The notes: generated by a model not told the origin, from the sequence alone. Shown: positions 45,642-55,226, counted from the first letter of the stretch. The stretch: DNA of 64,000 nucleotides from Terrisporobacter mayombei (GCF_020748465.1 NZ_JAHZMP010000003.1:530975-594974); one strand, 5' to 3'. Numbers and translations: made by a program.

Positions 45642-46893
45642 TTATTCTTCAATTAACGTATTTTCTATATCCATATTTATAGGTATCTTATGCTTTAGAA
45701 TTATTGCTAAATCTAAATCATAACTATCTCTTTTATCTATATCAAATACAAGCCCATGAATTGAATCACTATAATAACCTTCTATTGTACTCTCTTTATC
45801 TATATAACTTACACCCATATAAGAAATATCATCATTATTCAAAACTTCAACTACTAGTCTATTATTTTCATATTTAACGTCTTTAATAGTTACTCTAGTC
45901 CCAAAATAATCTATCACTTTAGGGTAATTATCATTTAAGTCAATTTTTACTTTCTTATTAGCATCAACAAGAACCCCTTCAGCTTTTAAATTTTTTACTT
46001 TTATCATAATAAACTGATGGAACTATACTCTGTTTATATCCATCTTTATGTCCCATTCCAGCTAATGCTATATTTTCTTTATATAATTCTCCATTATTAG
46101 ATGTTATTTTGAAATTATACACCCCTTGAATATTTCCTATACCTTTTACTTTTCCACTAGTATATAAGTACATCATAGTTGGAGACGCTTCTATTTTTTC
46201 TATATTGAAATTTAGATTTTTTTCATTTATAGTTTTATTTATTTCTATGTTTTCACTGGTTTTCATTTCCTTTGGTATTTCTATAGTCATTTTTGATTTT
46301 CCTAATATCTCATCTTTAGTATTATTATGATTTACTAGTTTCAATTCAACTTCTAATTCATTTTTATTTTTTATTATTTCAGCTACTCCATCTCCAATTA
46401 TTAAAACATTTGCCTTTAGTTCTTTATTAAAACCTCCATTATTTATTGTTATTTCATCACTCTCAAGTCCCTCAACATATAGAACACTTCTACCTGACAT
46501 ATTCTCTACATCATTTTCTATTATTGCATCAAAACTAATTCTTAGGTTGTCTATATACATATTTTCAATTCTTATATCATAGTCACCTATTTTTATATTT
46601 TGTTTTTTCGAACCAACATACCCAAAATTCACAGCATTTTCTACACCAATATCTCCAAATATATATTTAAATACTGTATCTCCAAAAGTTCTAAAAGATG
46701 GAATAGTACCATATGAAACACATGTTACTAAAATAGATATAACTGATGCATATATCAATTTTTTATATTTCTTATTAGGTTTTAACTCTTTCAACTTCAT
46801 ATTTAATTTTTCATCAAGTTCATCAGGAACTTTTATATTCTCACCATTAAAATCTTCTAATAATTTTTCTATTTCTTTATCATCAATTTTCAT
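45642..46893 (-). pseudogene. DUF4179-type anti-sigma factor gene with a frameshift
   Basis: The 5' part (46893-45979) encodes a cytoplasmic anti-sigma-like N-terminus, one membrane span at about 45-64 and an extracytoplasmic beta-rich domain, ending prematurely at SKKFKS. The following frame (to 45642) continues as LKAEGVLVDANKKVKIDL. Removing one A in the A-run near 45983-45995 fuses them into about 416 aa. The 121-aa second frame has no ribosome site of its own. The gene starts 1 base after the sigma factor, so they are coupled. Confidence 0.75.
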
Positions 46894-46894
46894 A

Positions 46895-47401
46895 TTATCT
46901 CACCTCCAACTCTTTTTTCATATCTTTAAGTGCACTATACATTTTTCCTTTCACCGTTCCTATAGGCACAGCCAAAATTGTTGCTATTTCTTCCAGCTTA
47001 TATCCCATATAATATTTGAGTTTTATCATTTGCCTACTTTGAGAATCTACTTTTTGCAAACATATTTCCAAGTCTAACTTAGACTCTTTATCTTCGTACT
47101 TTGCTTCTCTTCTTTCTTCTATTTCATCAAGGAAAATAACTTTACTATTTTTAGCAATAATATTTTTTGCTTCATTTATCACGATTTTTAAAAACCATGT
47201 TTTAAAATACTGTGATTCTTTTAGATTAGTAATATTTTTTAAACCCTTTTCCACTGCTTGTAAATATGCATCCATGCTATCGTGCTCATTGTTTAATATT
47301 GTATATGCTAATTTATATCCTTCCTCTTTTAGGCCGTGTACTAAAATACTATAAGCATTAAAGTTTCCTCTAATTGCTTTTTTGACTAGTTTTTCATCCA
47401 T
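46895..47401 (-). CDS. ECF-type RNA polymerase sigma factor
   Basis: 168-aa sigma-70 family protein with region 2 (AIRGNFNAYSILV ... WFLKIVINEAKNII) and region 4 (IKLKYYMGYKLEEIATILAVPIGTVKGKMYSALKDM). It is followed after 1 base by its likely anti-sigma factor with a transmembrane domain, the SigV/RsiV-like layout used for cell-envelope signals. GGAGG lies before the ATG. Since the anti-sigma gene is broken here, the sigma factor may be unrestrained. Confidence 0.9.
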   Translation of the reverse strand: MDEKLVKKAIRGNFNAYSILVHGLKEEGYKLAYTILNNEHDSMDAYLQAVEKGLKNITNLKESQYFKTWFLKIVINEAKNIIAKNSKVIFLDEIEERREAKYEDKESKLDLEICLQKVDSQSRQMIKLKYYMGYKLEEIATILAVPIGTVKGKMYSALKDMKKELEVR

Positions 47402-47501
47402 ACTATGCCTCCCTTCACATATTAGACTGATGAAAACAATAAAAAGTTATAAATTTTTCTATTTTATTTTACACTACTTATAGAAACTTAAAAATAGATA
47501 T

Positions 47502-47536
47502 AAAAAAGACACTATTTATTTATAAAATAGTGTCTT
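47502..47536 (-). terminator. Terminator after the DUF3793 gene
   Basis: AAGACACTATTT/AAATAGTGTCTT, 12-bp perfect stem, 7-nt loop, T-run on the minus strand. Confidence 0.87.
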
Positions 47537-47566
47537 CACTATGCAGACATTTGTTAATTCTAAAGG

Positions 47567-48163
47567 CTATATAGCTCTTCTTAATTCGGTTATGTTCATA
47601 GTTTGAACCATTCCCTTCATAATAGCTTTATCTCTCATAAAACTATTATAAACTTCATCAGAAGCCTTTTGGTCCCCATAAATTCTCCAGTTACGTATTT
47701 CTATCAATTCGTTTTTACCATACCCCATAAACCCTAATACATCTTTTAGAGGATACCCTAAAAATATTCCAATTTCATGTGGAAATTCTTCAGATTGAAG
47801 TCTATATACTAGCTCATCCATATAATCATTCAATCTACATTCAGATGAATACCCAACAAATTTCAAGAAGTTTATACATCTTTTATTTGACAGTACTTTA
47901 TCCATAGATTCTTCGTTAATAAATAAAACTCTTTTTCCTCCATCATGTGTAGTAATTATTCTGTATGTAACTCTAGAACAATGACTGAAAAAAGATTTTA
48001 CTTGAGCAAGCTTTACTTCTTTTTCCTCACTACTACCTGGTACATTTATAATTTCTGCTGGTTTTGATCCCAAAATTACAGCACCTATCATTTCTAGTAT
48101 TCTTTTTATATATGTTGAATTTGATTTATTTTCACAACAATTTTTATTACAGTTTAAATTCAT
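47567..48163 (-). CDS. DUF3793 family protein
   Basis: 198-aa soluble protein of the DUF3793 family (ILGSKPAEIINVPG, LFINEESMDKVL, EFPHEIGIFLGYPLKDVLGFM, GDQKASDEVYNSF). It begins with five cysteines in a short N-terminal stretch (NLNCNKNCCE). Function is unknown. Two Fur-like boxes immediately upstream indicate iron-dependent expression. AAGGAGA precedes the ATG, and a terminator makes it monocistronic. Confidence 0.85.
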   Translation of the reverse strand: MNLNCNKNCCENKSNSTYIKRILEMIGAVILGSKPAEIINVPGSSEEKEVKLAQVKSFFSHCSRVTYRIITTHDGGKRVLFINEESMDKVLSNKRCINFLKFVGYSSECRLNDYMDELVYRLQSEEFPHEIGIFLGYPLKDVLGFMGYGKNELIEIRNWRIYGDQKASDEVYNSFMRDKAIMKGMVQTMNITELRRAI

Positions 48164-48179
48164 AACACAGTCTCCTTAT

Positions 48180-48229
48180 TGATATTGATTATCATAATTA
48201 TATAATATCATAATTGATAATAGTTATCA
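48180..48229. promoter_or_regulatory. Two Fur-like boxes upstream of the DUF3793 gene
   Basis: TGATATTGATTATCA (48180-48194) and TGATAATAGTTATCA (48215-48229) each match the 7-1-7 Fur consensus TGATAAT-N-ATTATCA with one mismatch. Both lie within 70 bases of the start codon and would cover a promoter. Confidence 0.75.
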
Positions 48230-48246
48230 ATAAAAAGTATGTCAAA

Positions 48247-48768
48247 TTAATATTTTTCCCCTAGGGTTATACTTCCTCCCATTTGTCCTGCTCCTATGAA
48301 TAACCTATTTGGGCTTGTTCTAAACTTGTAAAAGCTAACATCATAATCTATTATTATTCTGTTTAGATTATAATAATCTTTATCTATTTTAATACCCTTT
48401 GGAATTTTAAAAATAATTTCTTCTTCTTTTCCAGGGTCTATGCCCATAACTTTATTATCATCCCATGCATCTTTTTCATATCCTCTTATATAAAATTCAC
48501 CTAAATTTTTTTCTGCTATATCTTCATAATTGTAGTCAAAGCTAAGCTTCATTTCTCCTAAGCTGGCTATATTTTTCGAATTATTTTTTACTATAATACT
48601 TACGACATGATTATATTTTTTTTCCTTACAATCTTTATACGTGATTTCAATATCATTCTCCCATTCATCAGAATAATTATCACTATTTGGTAGCAGAGTA
48701 AAAAATCCAATTAATAATATTAGTGGTATACATATTATTAAACTAACTTTTATAAACTTTTTATTCAT
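48247..48768 (-). CDS. Membrane-anchored protein at the end of the ABC operon (173 aa)
   Basis: Not recognised. One N-terminal membrane helix (about 6-26), then a polar domain of predicted beta strands with NNSKNIASLGEMKLSFDY. That resembles the FxLYD/immunoglobulin-like domains of exported proteins. The start is the ATG at 48768, with GGGGGAT upstream; a GTG frame from 48783 would translate that site. It begins 15 bases after the permease gene and belongs to the GntR-ABC operon. Confidence 0.7.
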   Translation of the reverse strand: MNKKFIKVSLIICIPLILLIGFFTLLPNSDNYSDEWENDIEITYKDCKEKKYNHVVSIIVKNNSKNIASLGEMKLSFDYNYEDIAEKNLGEFYIRGYEKDAWDDNKVMGIDPGKEEEIIFKIPKGIKIDKDYYNLNRIIIDYDVSFYKFRTSPNRLFIGAGQMGGSITLGEKY

Positions 48769-48783
48769 TTTTATATCCCCCAC

Positions 48784-49422
48784 TTAACTTGCTATTTCTT
48801 TTTTTATGTATATCTTATTTGAAATACCCATTGAAATTAAATATAAAAGCATAGATACCCCAGTCTTTATAATTAAACTATTATCTTTTAAAGTTGATAC
48901 GTTCTCTGTAACATCAGACTCAACACCATTGCCCATAAAACTAAACATACTTATAATTATTATTACTGCAATAATTAAATTTATCAGCACATAAGATTTT
49001 CTATACCCATACTTAAACATTATTGGAAATAAAATTGAGATTAAAAAAAGAATCACACTTAAAATAGATAATGCTGAATCTATATTAAAATTATTAAATC
49101 CCCACATATAGTTCATAATTTTTGAATAGAAAAAAGTGAGTATGAAAGAAGTCACAATTACTATTGTAGCAAGTATATATTTGCTATAAACTATATCCTC
49201 TTTTTCTATAGGTAAACTATTGAAGAAATAATCGCATTTATTAAGTTCATCTAGATAGAAACTTCTAAGTATAAATATATAACTTATAAAAAGTGGTATC
49301 ATTATTGATGCTATAGGAAACAAAATAAAAGAAAATATAAGTATACCTACTATAAGTTTTAATATTGTTTTTATATCTGCTTTAAAGCAAGCAATTAGAT
49401 CTTTTTTTAGTAAATTAATCAT
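48784..49422 (-). CDS. ABC-2 type transporter permease
   Basis: 212-aa membrane protein with six hydrophobic segments (about 20-36, 38-55, 87-104, 118-136, 145-163, 188-204) and the family loop YFFNSLPIEKEDIVYSKY near 65-82. This is the ABC-2 membrane-5 layout found with GntR/YtrA regulators. Its start overlaps the end of the ATPase gene by 8 bases. It probably exports a lipid, peptide or antibiotic; the substrate is unknown. Confidence 0.85.
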   Translation of the reverse strand: MINLLKKDLIACFKADIKTILKLIVGILIFSFILFPIASIMIPLFISYIFILRSFYLDELNKCDYFFNSLPIEKEDIVYSKYILATIVIVTSFILTFFYSKIMNYMWGFNNFNIDSALSILSVILFLISILFPIMFKYGYRKSYVLINLIIAVIIIISMFSFMGNGVESDVTENVSTLKDNSLIIKTGVSMLLYLISMGISNKIYIKKEIAS

Positions 49423-50257
49423 TTCCTAACTCCTTTCCATAATAGTAAATAATGTCTTCTAAACTTGCATTTTGAATATTATCATTATCCACACCTAAAT
49501 TATTGTCTATAATTAAACCTTCACTATAATAAGCTGTGTCTTTTCTATTTATAAGAACACTATCTAGGATATCTAATTCTTCTTTGCTACCCTTAATTAT
49601 TTTATAATTTTCATTTATAGTATCCTTGTCTTGACTAAATACTATATCTCCATTATTTATAAAAGTTATATAATCTGCTGCTCTGCTTAAGTCCTGCGTA
49701 ATATGAGTTGATATGATAACACTCTTATCTCCATTTTCCAGCTCTTCCTGAAGTATCTCTATCATTTCTTTTCTAAAAATAGGATCAAGGCCTGATGTTG
49801 GTTCGTCTAATATCAATAACTTGGCATCATGGGAAAGGGCATTTGCTAACATAAGCTTTATATTTTGGCCTTTAGATAAATTTTTTATTTTTGTATTCTT
49901 ATCTATTTTGAATCTTAATAAGTAATTATCAAACTTATCACTATCAAATTTTGAATAAAATGATGAAACTGTATTTTTAAAATCTTTAACTTTTAGATTT
50001 TCATAAAAATATAAATTATCATAAACAAATCCTATATTCTCTTTAAACTCTTTAGGGTTCTCTGATATATCTTTTCCCTGAAAATAAATTTTTCCCTCGT
50101 CAGCTTGTAGTAAATTCATTATTAATTTAACCAAAGTTGTTTTTCCTGATCCATTCGGACCTATAATACCCATTATAAATCCTTCCTCTAAATGAAAAGA
50201 TATATTTTTCAACTCAAAATCATCAAATTTTTTACTTATATTTTCTAATCTTAACAT
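49415..50257 (-). CDS. ABC transporter ATP-binding protein
   Basis: 280-aa ATPase. The start is set at the ATG at 50257 (MLRLENISKKFDD...), where GAGGGGG lies upstream; the longer frame from 50272 overlaps the regulator gene. Walker A GPNGSGKTT is near 33-41, the signature is a variant NLSKGQN near 129-135 instead of LSGGQ, Walker B LLILDEPTSGLD follows, and the switch is STHI. It overlaps the permease gene and follows the GntR gene. Confidence 0.9.
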   Translation of the reverse strand: MLRLENISKKFDDFELKNISFHLEEGFIMGIIGPNGSGKTTLVKLIMNLLQADEGKIYFQGKDISENPKEFKENIGFVYDNLYFYENLKVKDFKNTVSSFYSKFDSDKFDNYLLRFKIDKNTKIKNLSKGQNIKLMLANALSHDAKLLILDEPTSGLDPIFRKEMIEILQEELENGDKSVIISTHITQDLSRAADYITFINNGDIVFSQDKDTINENYKIIKGSKEELDILDSVLINRKDTAYYSEGLIIDNNLGVDNDNIQNASLEDIIYYYGKELGND

Positions 50258-50258
50258 T

Positions 50259-50633
50259 CTATTCCCCCTCATAAAGATTTTCTAACGTAGAAATTAGCTC
50301 TTCTTTTGACAATCCTAAACTGTTAGATAAACTTATAGCTTCTTCTAATTTTTCTTCTATTTCTCTCATTTTAGCTTCATATACTAGTTCCTTATTGAAG
50401 TGAGACACAAAACAACCTTTACCTGGAACCGTATTAATCAAGCCTTGTCTTTCTAATTCTTCATAAGATCTTTTAGTAGTTATAAAACTAATCCCTAAGT
50501 CTTTTGCCAATGCTCTCATAGAAGGCAACATCTGATTTTCTTGTATTTTGCCACTTAATATTTGCTCTTTTATTTGATTTACAATTTGCAAATATATTGG
50601 CAAGTCTGAATTACTTGAAATAATTACTCTCAT
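50259..50633 (-). CDS. GntR family regulator, YtrA subfamily
   Basis: 124-aa repressor with a GntR winged helix (PIYLQIVNQIKEQILSGKIQ at 12-31; LPSMRALAKDLGISFITTKRSYEELE at 36-61) and only a short C-terminal helical dimerisation part, typical of YtrA types that control adjacent ABC exporters. AGGAGG precedes the ATG. The stop overlaps the ribosome site of the ATPase gene. Its operator is the palindrome at 50806-50848. Confidence 0.92.
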   Translation of the reverse strand: MRVIISSNSDLPIYLQIVNQIKEQILSGKIQENQMLPSMRALAKDLGISFITTKRSYEELERQGLINTVPGKGCFVSHFNKELVYEAKMREIEEKLEEAISLSNSLGLSKEELISTLENLYEGE

Positions 50634-50644
50634 AAGCCCTCCTT

Positions 50645-50785
50645 TTATCTGTGTTTTATAAATTTATTTTTTATATTTCTTATAGCTATAAATACTGTTT
50701 CAAAAATAAATATTGAAATAATTGGAACAAACATTACTAAAAGAATATTAATTAGTTTAAATGAACGTTCTGATAAATCAAACAT
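50645..50785 (-). CDS. 46-aa membrane protein leading the GntR-ABC operon
   Basis: Short gene with AAGGGGAG 5 bases before the ATG and a stop 11 bases before the GntR start. The protein MFDLSERSFKLINILL... has one hydrophobic helix (about 10-34) and a basic C-terminus (RNIKNKFIKHR), so it would insert with the tail in the cytoplasm. It is the first gene after the operator. Function is unknown. Confidence 0.72.
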   Translation of the reverse strand: MFDLSERSFKLINILLVMFVPIISIFIFETVFIAIRNIKNKFIKHR

Positions 50786-50805
50786 AAATACTCCCCTTTA
50801 TATAA

Positions 50806-50848
50806 ATCGTATTAACTGTATAACTATATATTATACAGTTAATACGAT
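50806..50848. promoter_or_regulatory. Perfect palindromic operator of the GntR-ABC operon
   Basis: Arms 50806-50823 and 50831-50848 are exact inverses (18 bp) around CTATATA. The stretch lies 21 bases upstream of the first start codon and overlaps TATA-like promoter sequence. It is not followed by a T-run, so an operator is more likely than a terminator. Confidence 0.75.
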
Positions 50849-50879
50849 TATGTATATATGAAAAATATATTTATATATA

Positions 50880-50908
50880 AAAAAACTTATATCTAATTGA
50901 TATAAGTC
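50880..50908 (-). terminator. Terminator after tatD
   Basis: GACTTATATC and GATATAAGTT pair around 5 nt, followed by a T-run on the minus strand. Confidence 0.82.
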
Positions 50909-50914
50909 TTTTTA

Positions 50915-51685
50915 TTATTTTATATTAAAGAATCTTTTCGCACTTTCTTTAGTTGATTCACAAACTATTTCATAAGAAATTCCTTTTTCAATAGCTATTG
51001 TATCAGCTACAAACTGTACTAATGAAGGGTCATTTCTTTTTCCTCTATGTGGTGTTGGTGCCATATATGGAGAATCCGTTTCTATAAGTAATCTGTCTAA
51101 AGGAATTTCTCTTGCTACTTCTTTAGTCTTTTTATTATTTTTGAAAGTAACTGTTCCAGATAAAGATATATAACATCCCATTTTCACATATTCTCTAGCT
51201 AATTCCACATTCCCACTATAACAATGTAGCACGCAACCTATGTCTGGACTTTTATACTTTTTGATTATTTCAAAAGTATCTCCATGAGCATCTCTGTCGT
51301 GAATTATTATAGGTAACTTTAGTTCGTTAGCTAGTTCAATTTGTTTTATGAACCATTCTTTTTGAACTTCTCTTGGAGAATTATCATAGTAATAATCTAA
51401 TCCTATTTCTCCTATAGCGACTACTTTTTCATTTTCTGTTGCTAATTTTCTAAGAGTATCAATAGTTGTTTCATCTAATTCTCCCACATCGTGAGGATGA
51501 ACTCCTACTGCTGCATATATAAAATTATATTTTTTAGCAAGTTCTATACTGCTAATAGATGTTGCTATACATGCACCTGGGTTTACAACTAAATCTACAC
51601 CTTTTCCTTGAAGAGAAGAGATTAACTCTTCTCTATCTCCATCAAATCTCTCATCATTTAAGTGAGCATGTGAGTCAAATAACAT
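50915..51685 (-). CDS. tatD: TatD family metal-dependent hydrolase/DNase
   Basis: 256-aa TIM-barrel hydrolase with the metal-binding HAHLND near the N-terminus (5-10), GEIGLDYYYDNS near 92-103, IIHDRDAH near 126-133, the CYSG His/Cys region and the final ETDSPYMAP near 202-210. It is usually found after metG, as here (12-base gap), and is likely co-transcribed with it. A 3'-5' exonuclease role is known for E. coli TatD. Confidence 0.93.
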   Translation of the reverse strand: MLFDSHAHLNDERFDGDREELISSLQGKGVDLVVNPGACIATSISSIELAKKYNFIYAAVGVHPHDVGELDETTIDTLRKLATENEKVVAIGEIGLDYYYDNSPREVQKEWFIKQIELANELKLPIIIHDRDAHGDTFEIIKKYKSPDIGCVLHCYSGNVELAREYVKMGCYISLSGTVTFKNNKKTKEVAREIPLDRLLIETDSPYMAPTPHRGKRNDPSLVQFVADTIAIEKGISYEIVCESTKESAKRFFNIK

Positions 51686-51697
51686 AGTTACATCTCC

Positions 51698-53641
51698 TTA
51701 TCTAACTTCACTACCATCATTTGCTCCAGTTGCAACTGGAACTATTAAATCGTCTCCGTCATTTCCTGCAGCTAATATCATACCTTGAGATTCAACACCT
51801 CTTAATTTAACTGGCTTTAAGTTACATACTACTATAACTTCTTTTCCAACCATTTCTTCTGGTCTATACCATTTAGCTATTCCAGATACTATTTGTCTAG
51901 TTTCTGGTCCTATTTTAACTTGAGAAACTAAAAGTCTGTCAGCTTTTGGATGCTTTTCACAAGATAATATTTTACCTACTCTTAATTCTACTTTATCTAA
52001 TTCTTCTATTCCTATGAATTCTTTGTGCTCTAATGGAGCTACTTCTTCTACTGTTTCTGTTTTTTCTGCAAATAATTCTTCCAATTCTTCTACCTCTTTC
52101 TCAATATCCAATCTTGGGAATAAAGCTTGACCTTTGTGTACTTTTGTTCCTGGTTTAATTAAACCAAATTCATTAGTACTTTCCCAGTTTGTTAATTCTT
52201 CTTGTCCTGCTATTCCTATTTGGTCATATATTTTGTTAGCAGTTGTGTTCATTATAGGATTTATTAGTGTAGCTATTATTCTTATAGATTCACATAAGTT
52301 GTATAATACTGCATCTAATTTACCTTTGTTAGCTTCATCTTTAGCTAAAGCCCATGGCATAGTTTCATCAATGTATTTGTTAGTTCTTCTTACTAACTTC
52401 CATGCACCTTCTAATGCTTCATGGAATTGCATTTTATTCATTTGAGTTTCAAATATTTCTCTTGATAATTTAGCTTGCTCTTTTAAACTTGCATCAAACT
52501 CAGTAGCTTCTATAGCTTCTGGTATTATACCATCGTTGTATTTTTCCACCATTGATACAGTTCTACTCACTAAGTTTCCTAAATCATTAGCTAAGTCTGT
52601 ATTTATTCTTGTTACAAAGTTTCTATGAGTGTAGCTTCCGTCTTGTCCGAAAGCAAACTCTCTAAGTAAGAAATATTTAAGTGTATCTATTCCGTATCTT
52701 TCAATCATTGGTTCTGGATATACTATATTTCCTTTTGACTTACTCATTTTATCATTTCCGAATAATATCCATCCATGACCGTATACTTGATGTGGCACTG
52801 GTAAATCTAAAGCCATTAATAATGCTGGCCATATTATTGTATGGAATCTCATTATCTCTTTACCAACAACTTGGATATTTGCTGGCCAGTATTTTTTCAT
52901 TTCAGAATCATCTTCTGATAAGTATCCTAATGCTGTGATGTAGTTACATAAAGCATCTACCCAAACATATATTACGTGTTTCTCATCAAAAGGAACTTTT
53001 ATACCCCAGTCAAATGTAGTTCTAGTTACACATAAATCTTCTAGACCTTTGTCTAAGAAATTAGCAACCATTTCATTTTTTCTTGATTCTGGGAAACAGA
53101 AATTAGGATTTTGGAATAATTCTCTTAATCTATCTTCGTATTTAGATAATTTGAAAAAGTAAGCCTCTTCTTTAGCTAAATAAGTTTCTCTACCACAGTC
53201 TGGGCATTTATCTCCTTCTAATAATTGAGATTCAGTCCAGAAACTTTCACATGGAGTACAGTATCTTCCTTCATATTCACCTTTATATATATCACCTTGC
53301 TCATATAATTTAGTGAATATTTTTTGTATTATAACCTTATGTCTGTCTTCTGTAGTTCTTATGAAATCATCATAAGATATGTCCATAGTCTTCCATAAAT
53401 CTTTTATTCCAGCTATCATCCCATCTAGGTATTCTATTTCACTTACACCTTGCTCTATAGCTTTCTTTTGAATTTTTTCACCGTGCTCATCTGTTCCTGT
53501 TAAGAATTTTACATCATAACCACAAAATCTTTTAAATCTAGTCATAGCATCAGTTGCCACAGTAGTATAAGTATGACCTATGTGTAATCTACCACTTGGA
53601 TAGTATATAGGCGTAGTTATATAAAATGTTGGTTTAGTCAT
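51698..53641 (-). CDS. metG: Methionyl-tRNA synthetase
   Basis: Charges tRNA-Met. The 647-aa class I enzyme has HIGH at 21-24, a zinc knuckle with two CxxC pairs (CTPC, CPDC) near 127-147, KMSKSKGN near 299-306, an anticodon-binding helical domain, and a C-terminal EMAP-like tRNA-binding domain from about 545 ([20 protein letters not shown]). AGGAGG precedes the ATG. It is controlled by the methionine T-box upstream. Confidence 0.98.
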   Translation of the reverse strand: MTKPTFYITTPIYYPSGRLHIGHTYTTVATDAMTRFKRFCGYDVKFLTGTDEHGEKIQKKAIEQGVSEIEYLDGMIAGIKDLWKTMDISYDDFIRTTEDRHKVIIQKIFTKLYEQGDIYKGEYEGRYCTPCESFWTESQLLEGDKCPDCGRETYLAKEEAYFFKLSKYEDRLRELFQNPNFCFPESRKNEMVANFLDKGLEDLCVTRTTFDWGIKVPFDEKHVIYVWVDALCNYITALGYLSEDDSEMKKYWPANIQVVGKEIMRFHTIIWPALLMALDLPVPHQVYGHGWILFGNDKMSKSKGNIVYPEPMIERYGIDTLKYFLLREFAFGQDGSYTHRNFVTRINTDLANDLGNLVSRTVSMVEKYNDGIIPEAIEATEFDASLKEQAKLSREIFETQMNKMQFHEALEGAWKLVRRTNKYIDETMPWALAKDEANKGKLDAVLYNLCESIRIIATLINPIMNTTANKIYDQIGIAGQEELTNWESTNEFGLIKPGTKVHKGQALFPRLDIEKEVEELEELFAEKTETVEEVAPLEHKEFIGIEELDKVELRVGKILSCEKHPKADRLLVSQVKIGPETRQIVSGIAKWYRPEEMVGKEVIVVCNLKPVKLRGVESQGMILAAGNDGDDLIVPVATGANDGSEVR

Positions 53642-53680
53642 TTATATTTCCTCCTTGTGTATTATTATTTTTTATAAATA

Positions 53681-53945
53681 AAAAACTCGCCACTATGGAA
53701 TCCATAGGGGCGAGATTATTCGCGGTACCACCCTAATTTATTTATCATGAAAATTTTCACGTTGCTTGAAAAAACTATTTTCACAATAGATATCTTAGTA
53801 GACTGTAACATGTCTAAATGTTTTATCCTAAATTATTTCGGATAAAAAGCTCCAAGGCCATATTCAGTAATTCTTTTAGCGCTAGCTTCCACCTAACCTA
53901 GCTCTCTGTAGAAAAAATTCTTACTTACTCTTCTCTTCTCAGCTT
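53681..53945 (-). promoter_or_regulatory. T-box riboswitch, methionine specific, upstream of metG
   Basis: The T-box GGGTGGTACCGCG is at 53733-53721, followed by the terminator stem CTCGCC...GGCGAG (53714-53686) and a T-run. In stem I the specifier loop reads GAATATGGCC, with AUG at 53861-53859. A GGATAAAA-type stem follows. Uncharged tRNA-Met should induce read-through into metG. Confidence 0.93.
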
Positions 53946-54147
53946 TTATTATATTTAATTTTTAAATATGTATTAAATATTATTCTCAAAATCAAGGTTT
54001 TGATACAAATATTAATTAATTCTTTTGAGCAACGGATTTATCCGAAGCAATAGCAAGTATGTATCGTTTGAGATTTGAGCCTTGCCAACTTTTAATACTA
54101 TGTTTTTAATTTTAGTAAATTTATAATTTATTGTCAACAATTATCCT
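53946..54147. other. Gap between metG leader and spmB
   Basis: Together with the T-box leader this makes a 505-base stretch without a protein gene. It contains repeat copy D in inverted orientation and otherwise AT-rich DNA where the metG promoter should lie. Confidence 0.55.
54023..54090 (-). repeat. Dispersed intergenic repeat, copy D (inverted)
   Basis: On the minus strand it reads CAAACGATACATACTTGCTA, TTGCTTCGGATAAATCC and GTTGCTCAAAAG. Its last 25 bases are nearly the same as the copy beside 5S rRNA. AACG at the start and CGTT at the end can pair. Confidence 0.6.
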
Positions 54148-54675
54148 CTATGTAAGGAAAAAATAACAAATATAAACAGATGCTAGCACACCGGCTATAT
54201 GACATAACAATGCACAAAACAAAGTATATCCTGTATCTTTTATTTTTAGACTTCCATAATAAATGGCCATTGTATAAAAAATTGTTTCCGATGCTCCAAC
54301 CATAGTAGATCCCATTTGCTCTGTAAGGGAATCAATTCCGACTCTTTGAATTAATTCTGCATATACCCCCAAGGCTCCACTTCCAGATAAAGGTTTTACA
54401 ATTATAAGTCCTATTAATTCCTTTGGTATATTTAATAGTTGGGCTACAGGTGAAAATATGTATTCCAAAACTTCTATTCCTCTTCCTGATTTAAAAATTC
54501 CAATAGCTAAAAATATTCCTATTATATAGGGTAATATGTTCCATGCAGTTTTTAATCCCTCTATAGCCCCATTTATAAAGCTTTCATATATATCTATTTT
54601 TTGTTTCTTACCATAGATAACAATAAATAAAATTATTACAGGTATGGCTATATTAGAAAAATAATCTAACATCAT
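54148..54675 (-). CDS. spmB: Spore maturation protein B
   Basis: 175-aa membrane protein with four to five spans, of the nucleoside-recognition (Gate) family. The KPLSGSGALGVYAELI motif near 93-108 and GASETIFYTMAIYYGS near 127-142 are typical. SpmA and SpmB together are needed for spore core dehydration in B. subtilis and C. perfringens. The start overlaps the spmA stop by 4 bases, so the pair is coupled. Confidence 0.93.
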   Translation of the reverse strand: MMLDYFSNIAIPVIILFIVIYGKKQKIDIYESFINGAIEGLKTAWNILPYIIGIFLAIGIFKSGRGIEVLEYIFSPVAQLLNIPKELIGLIIVKPLSGSGALGVYAELIQRVGIDSLTEQMGSTMVGASETIFYTMAIYYGSLKIKDTGYTLFCALLCHIAGVLASVYICYFFLT

Positions 54676-55226
54676 CTATACCTCCTTTGTAATAATTTAC
54701 AACTTATAACTCCAACTATTGTGGATATAATTGTTGCAAATAAAGTAGTTAAAATTATAGAATTAGGATTTGCGCTACCTGCATCTATTCTTATTTTTAA
54801 CATAGTAAAAGGAATTAACTGTATGGATGAAATATTAATAACTAGAAACATTATCATATCAGGAGAGGCCTTTTTCTTATTTGGATTTAATGTTTGTAGT
54901 TCACTCATGGCTTTTAATCCAAAGGCCGTTGCTCCATTTCCTGCCCCCAACATATTTAATACCATGTTCATAATCATATAAGACATGGCTTTGTGATTTT
55001 TAGGAACAGTAGGAAATAATTTTTTCATTAACGGACTCATTTTATCTGCTATTTTATCTATCAACCCTGAGTCTTTTGCAATATTCATTACTCCCATCCA
55101 AAGCGCCATCACACTAGCCAATGTTATGGCGAATTCAATAGCCCTTGTACCCTCATTTAGTATTGCCTGATTTGTTTCTGGTAAATTGTTAAAACATATA
55201 CTCCCAACTATACCTAGGACTATCAT
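54672..55226 (-). CDS. spmA: Spore maturation protein A, start uncertain
   Basis: Membrane protein (184 aa from this ATG) partner of SpmB, with the Gate-domain motif MNMVLNMLGAGNGATAFGLKAM near 85-106. The ATG at 55226 has no ribosome site. Seven codons upstream, an AUU at 55247 would give INKLWFYMIV and lies 6 bases after GGAGGGGG, which suggests a non-standard AUU start; the WF-MI pattern is usual for SpmA N-termini. I keep the ATG in the coordinates. The stop overlaps spmB. Confidence 0.9.
   Translation of the reverse strand: MIVLGIVGSICFNNLPETNQAILNEGTRAIEFAITLASVMALWMGVMNIAKDSGLIDKIADKMSPLMKKLFPTVPKNHKAMSYMIMNMVLNMLGAGNGATAFGLKAMSELQTLNPNKKKASPDMIMFLVINISSIQLIPFTMLKIRIDAGSANPNSIILTTLFATIISTIVGVISCKLLQRRYR

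Noticed and set aside
45642..46007. The 121-codon frame starting MIKVKNLKAEG as a separate gene.
   Set aside because: It has no ribosome site and continues the domain of the preceding frame; one extra A explains the break.
50806..50848. The perfect palindrome as a transcription terminator.
   Set aside because: No T-run follows on either strand, and it lies directly upstream of a start codon, which fits an operator better.
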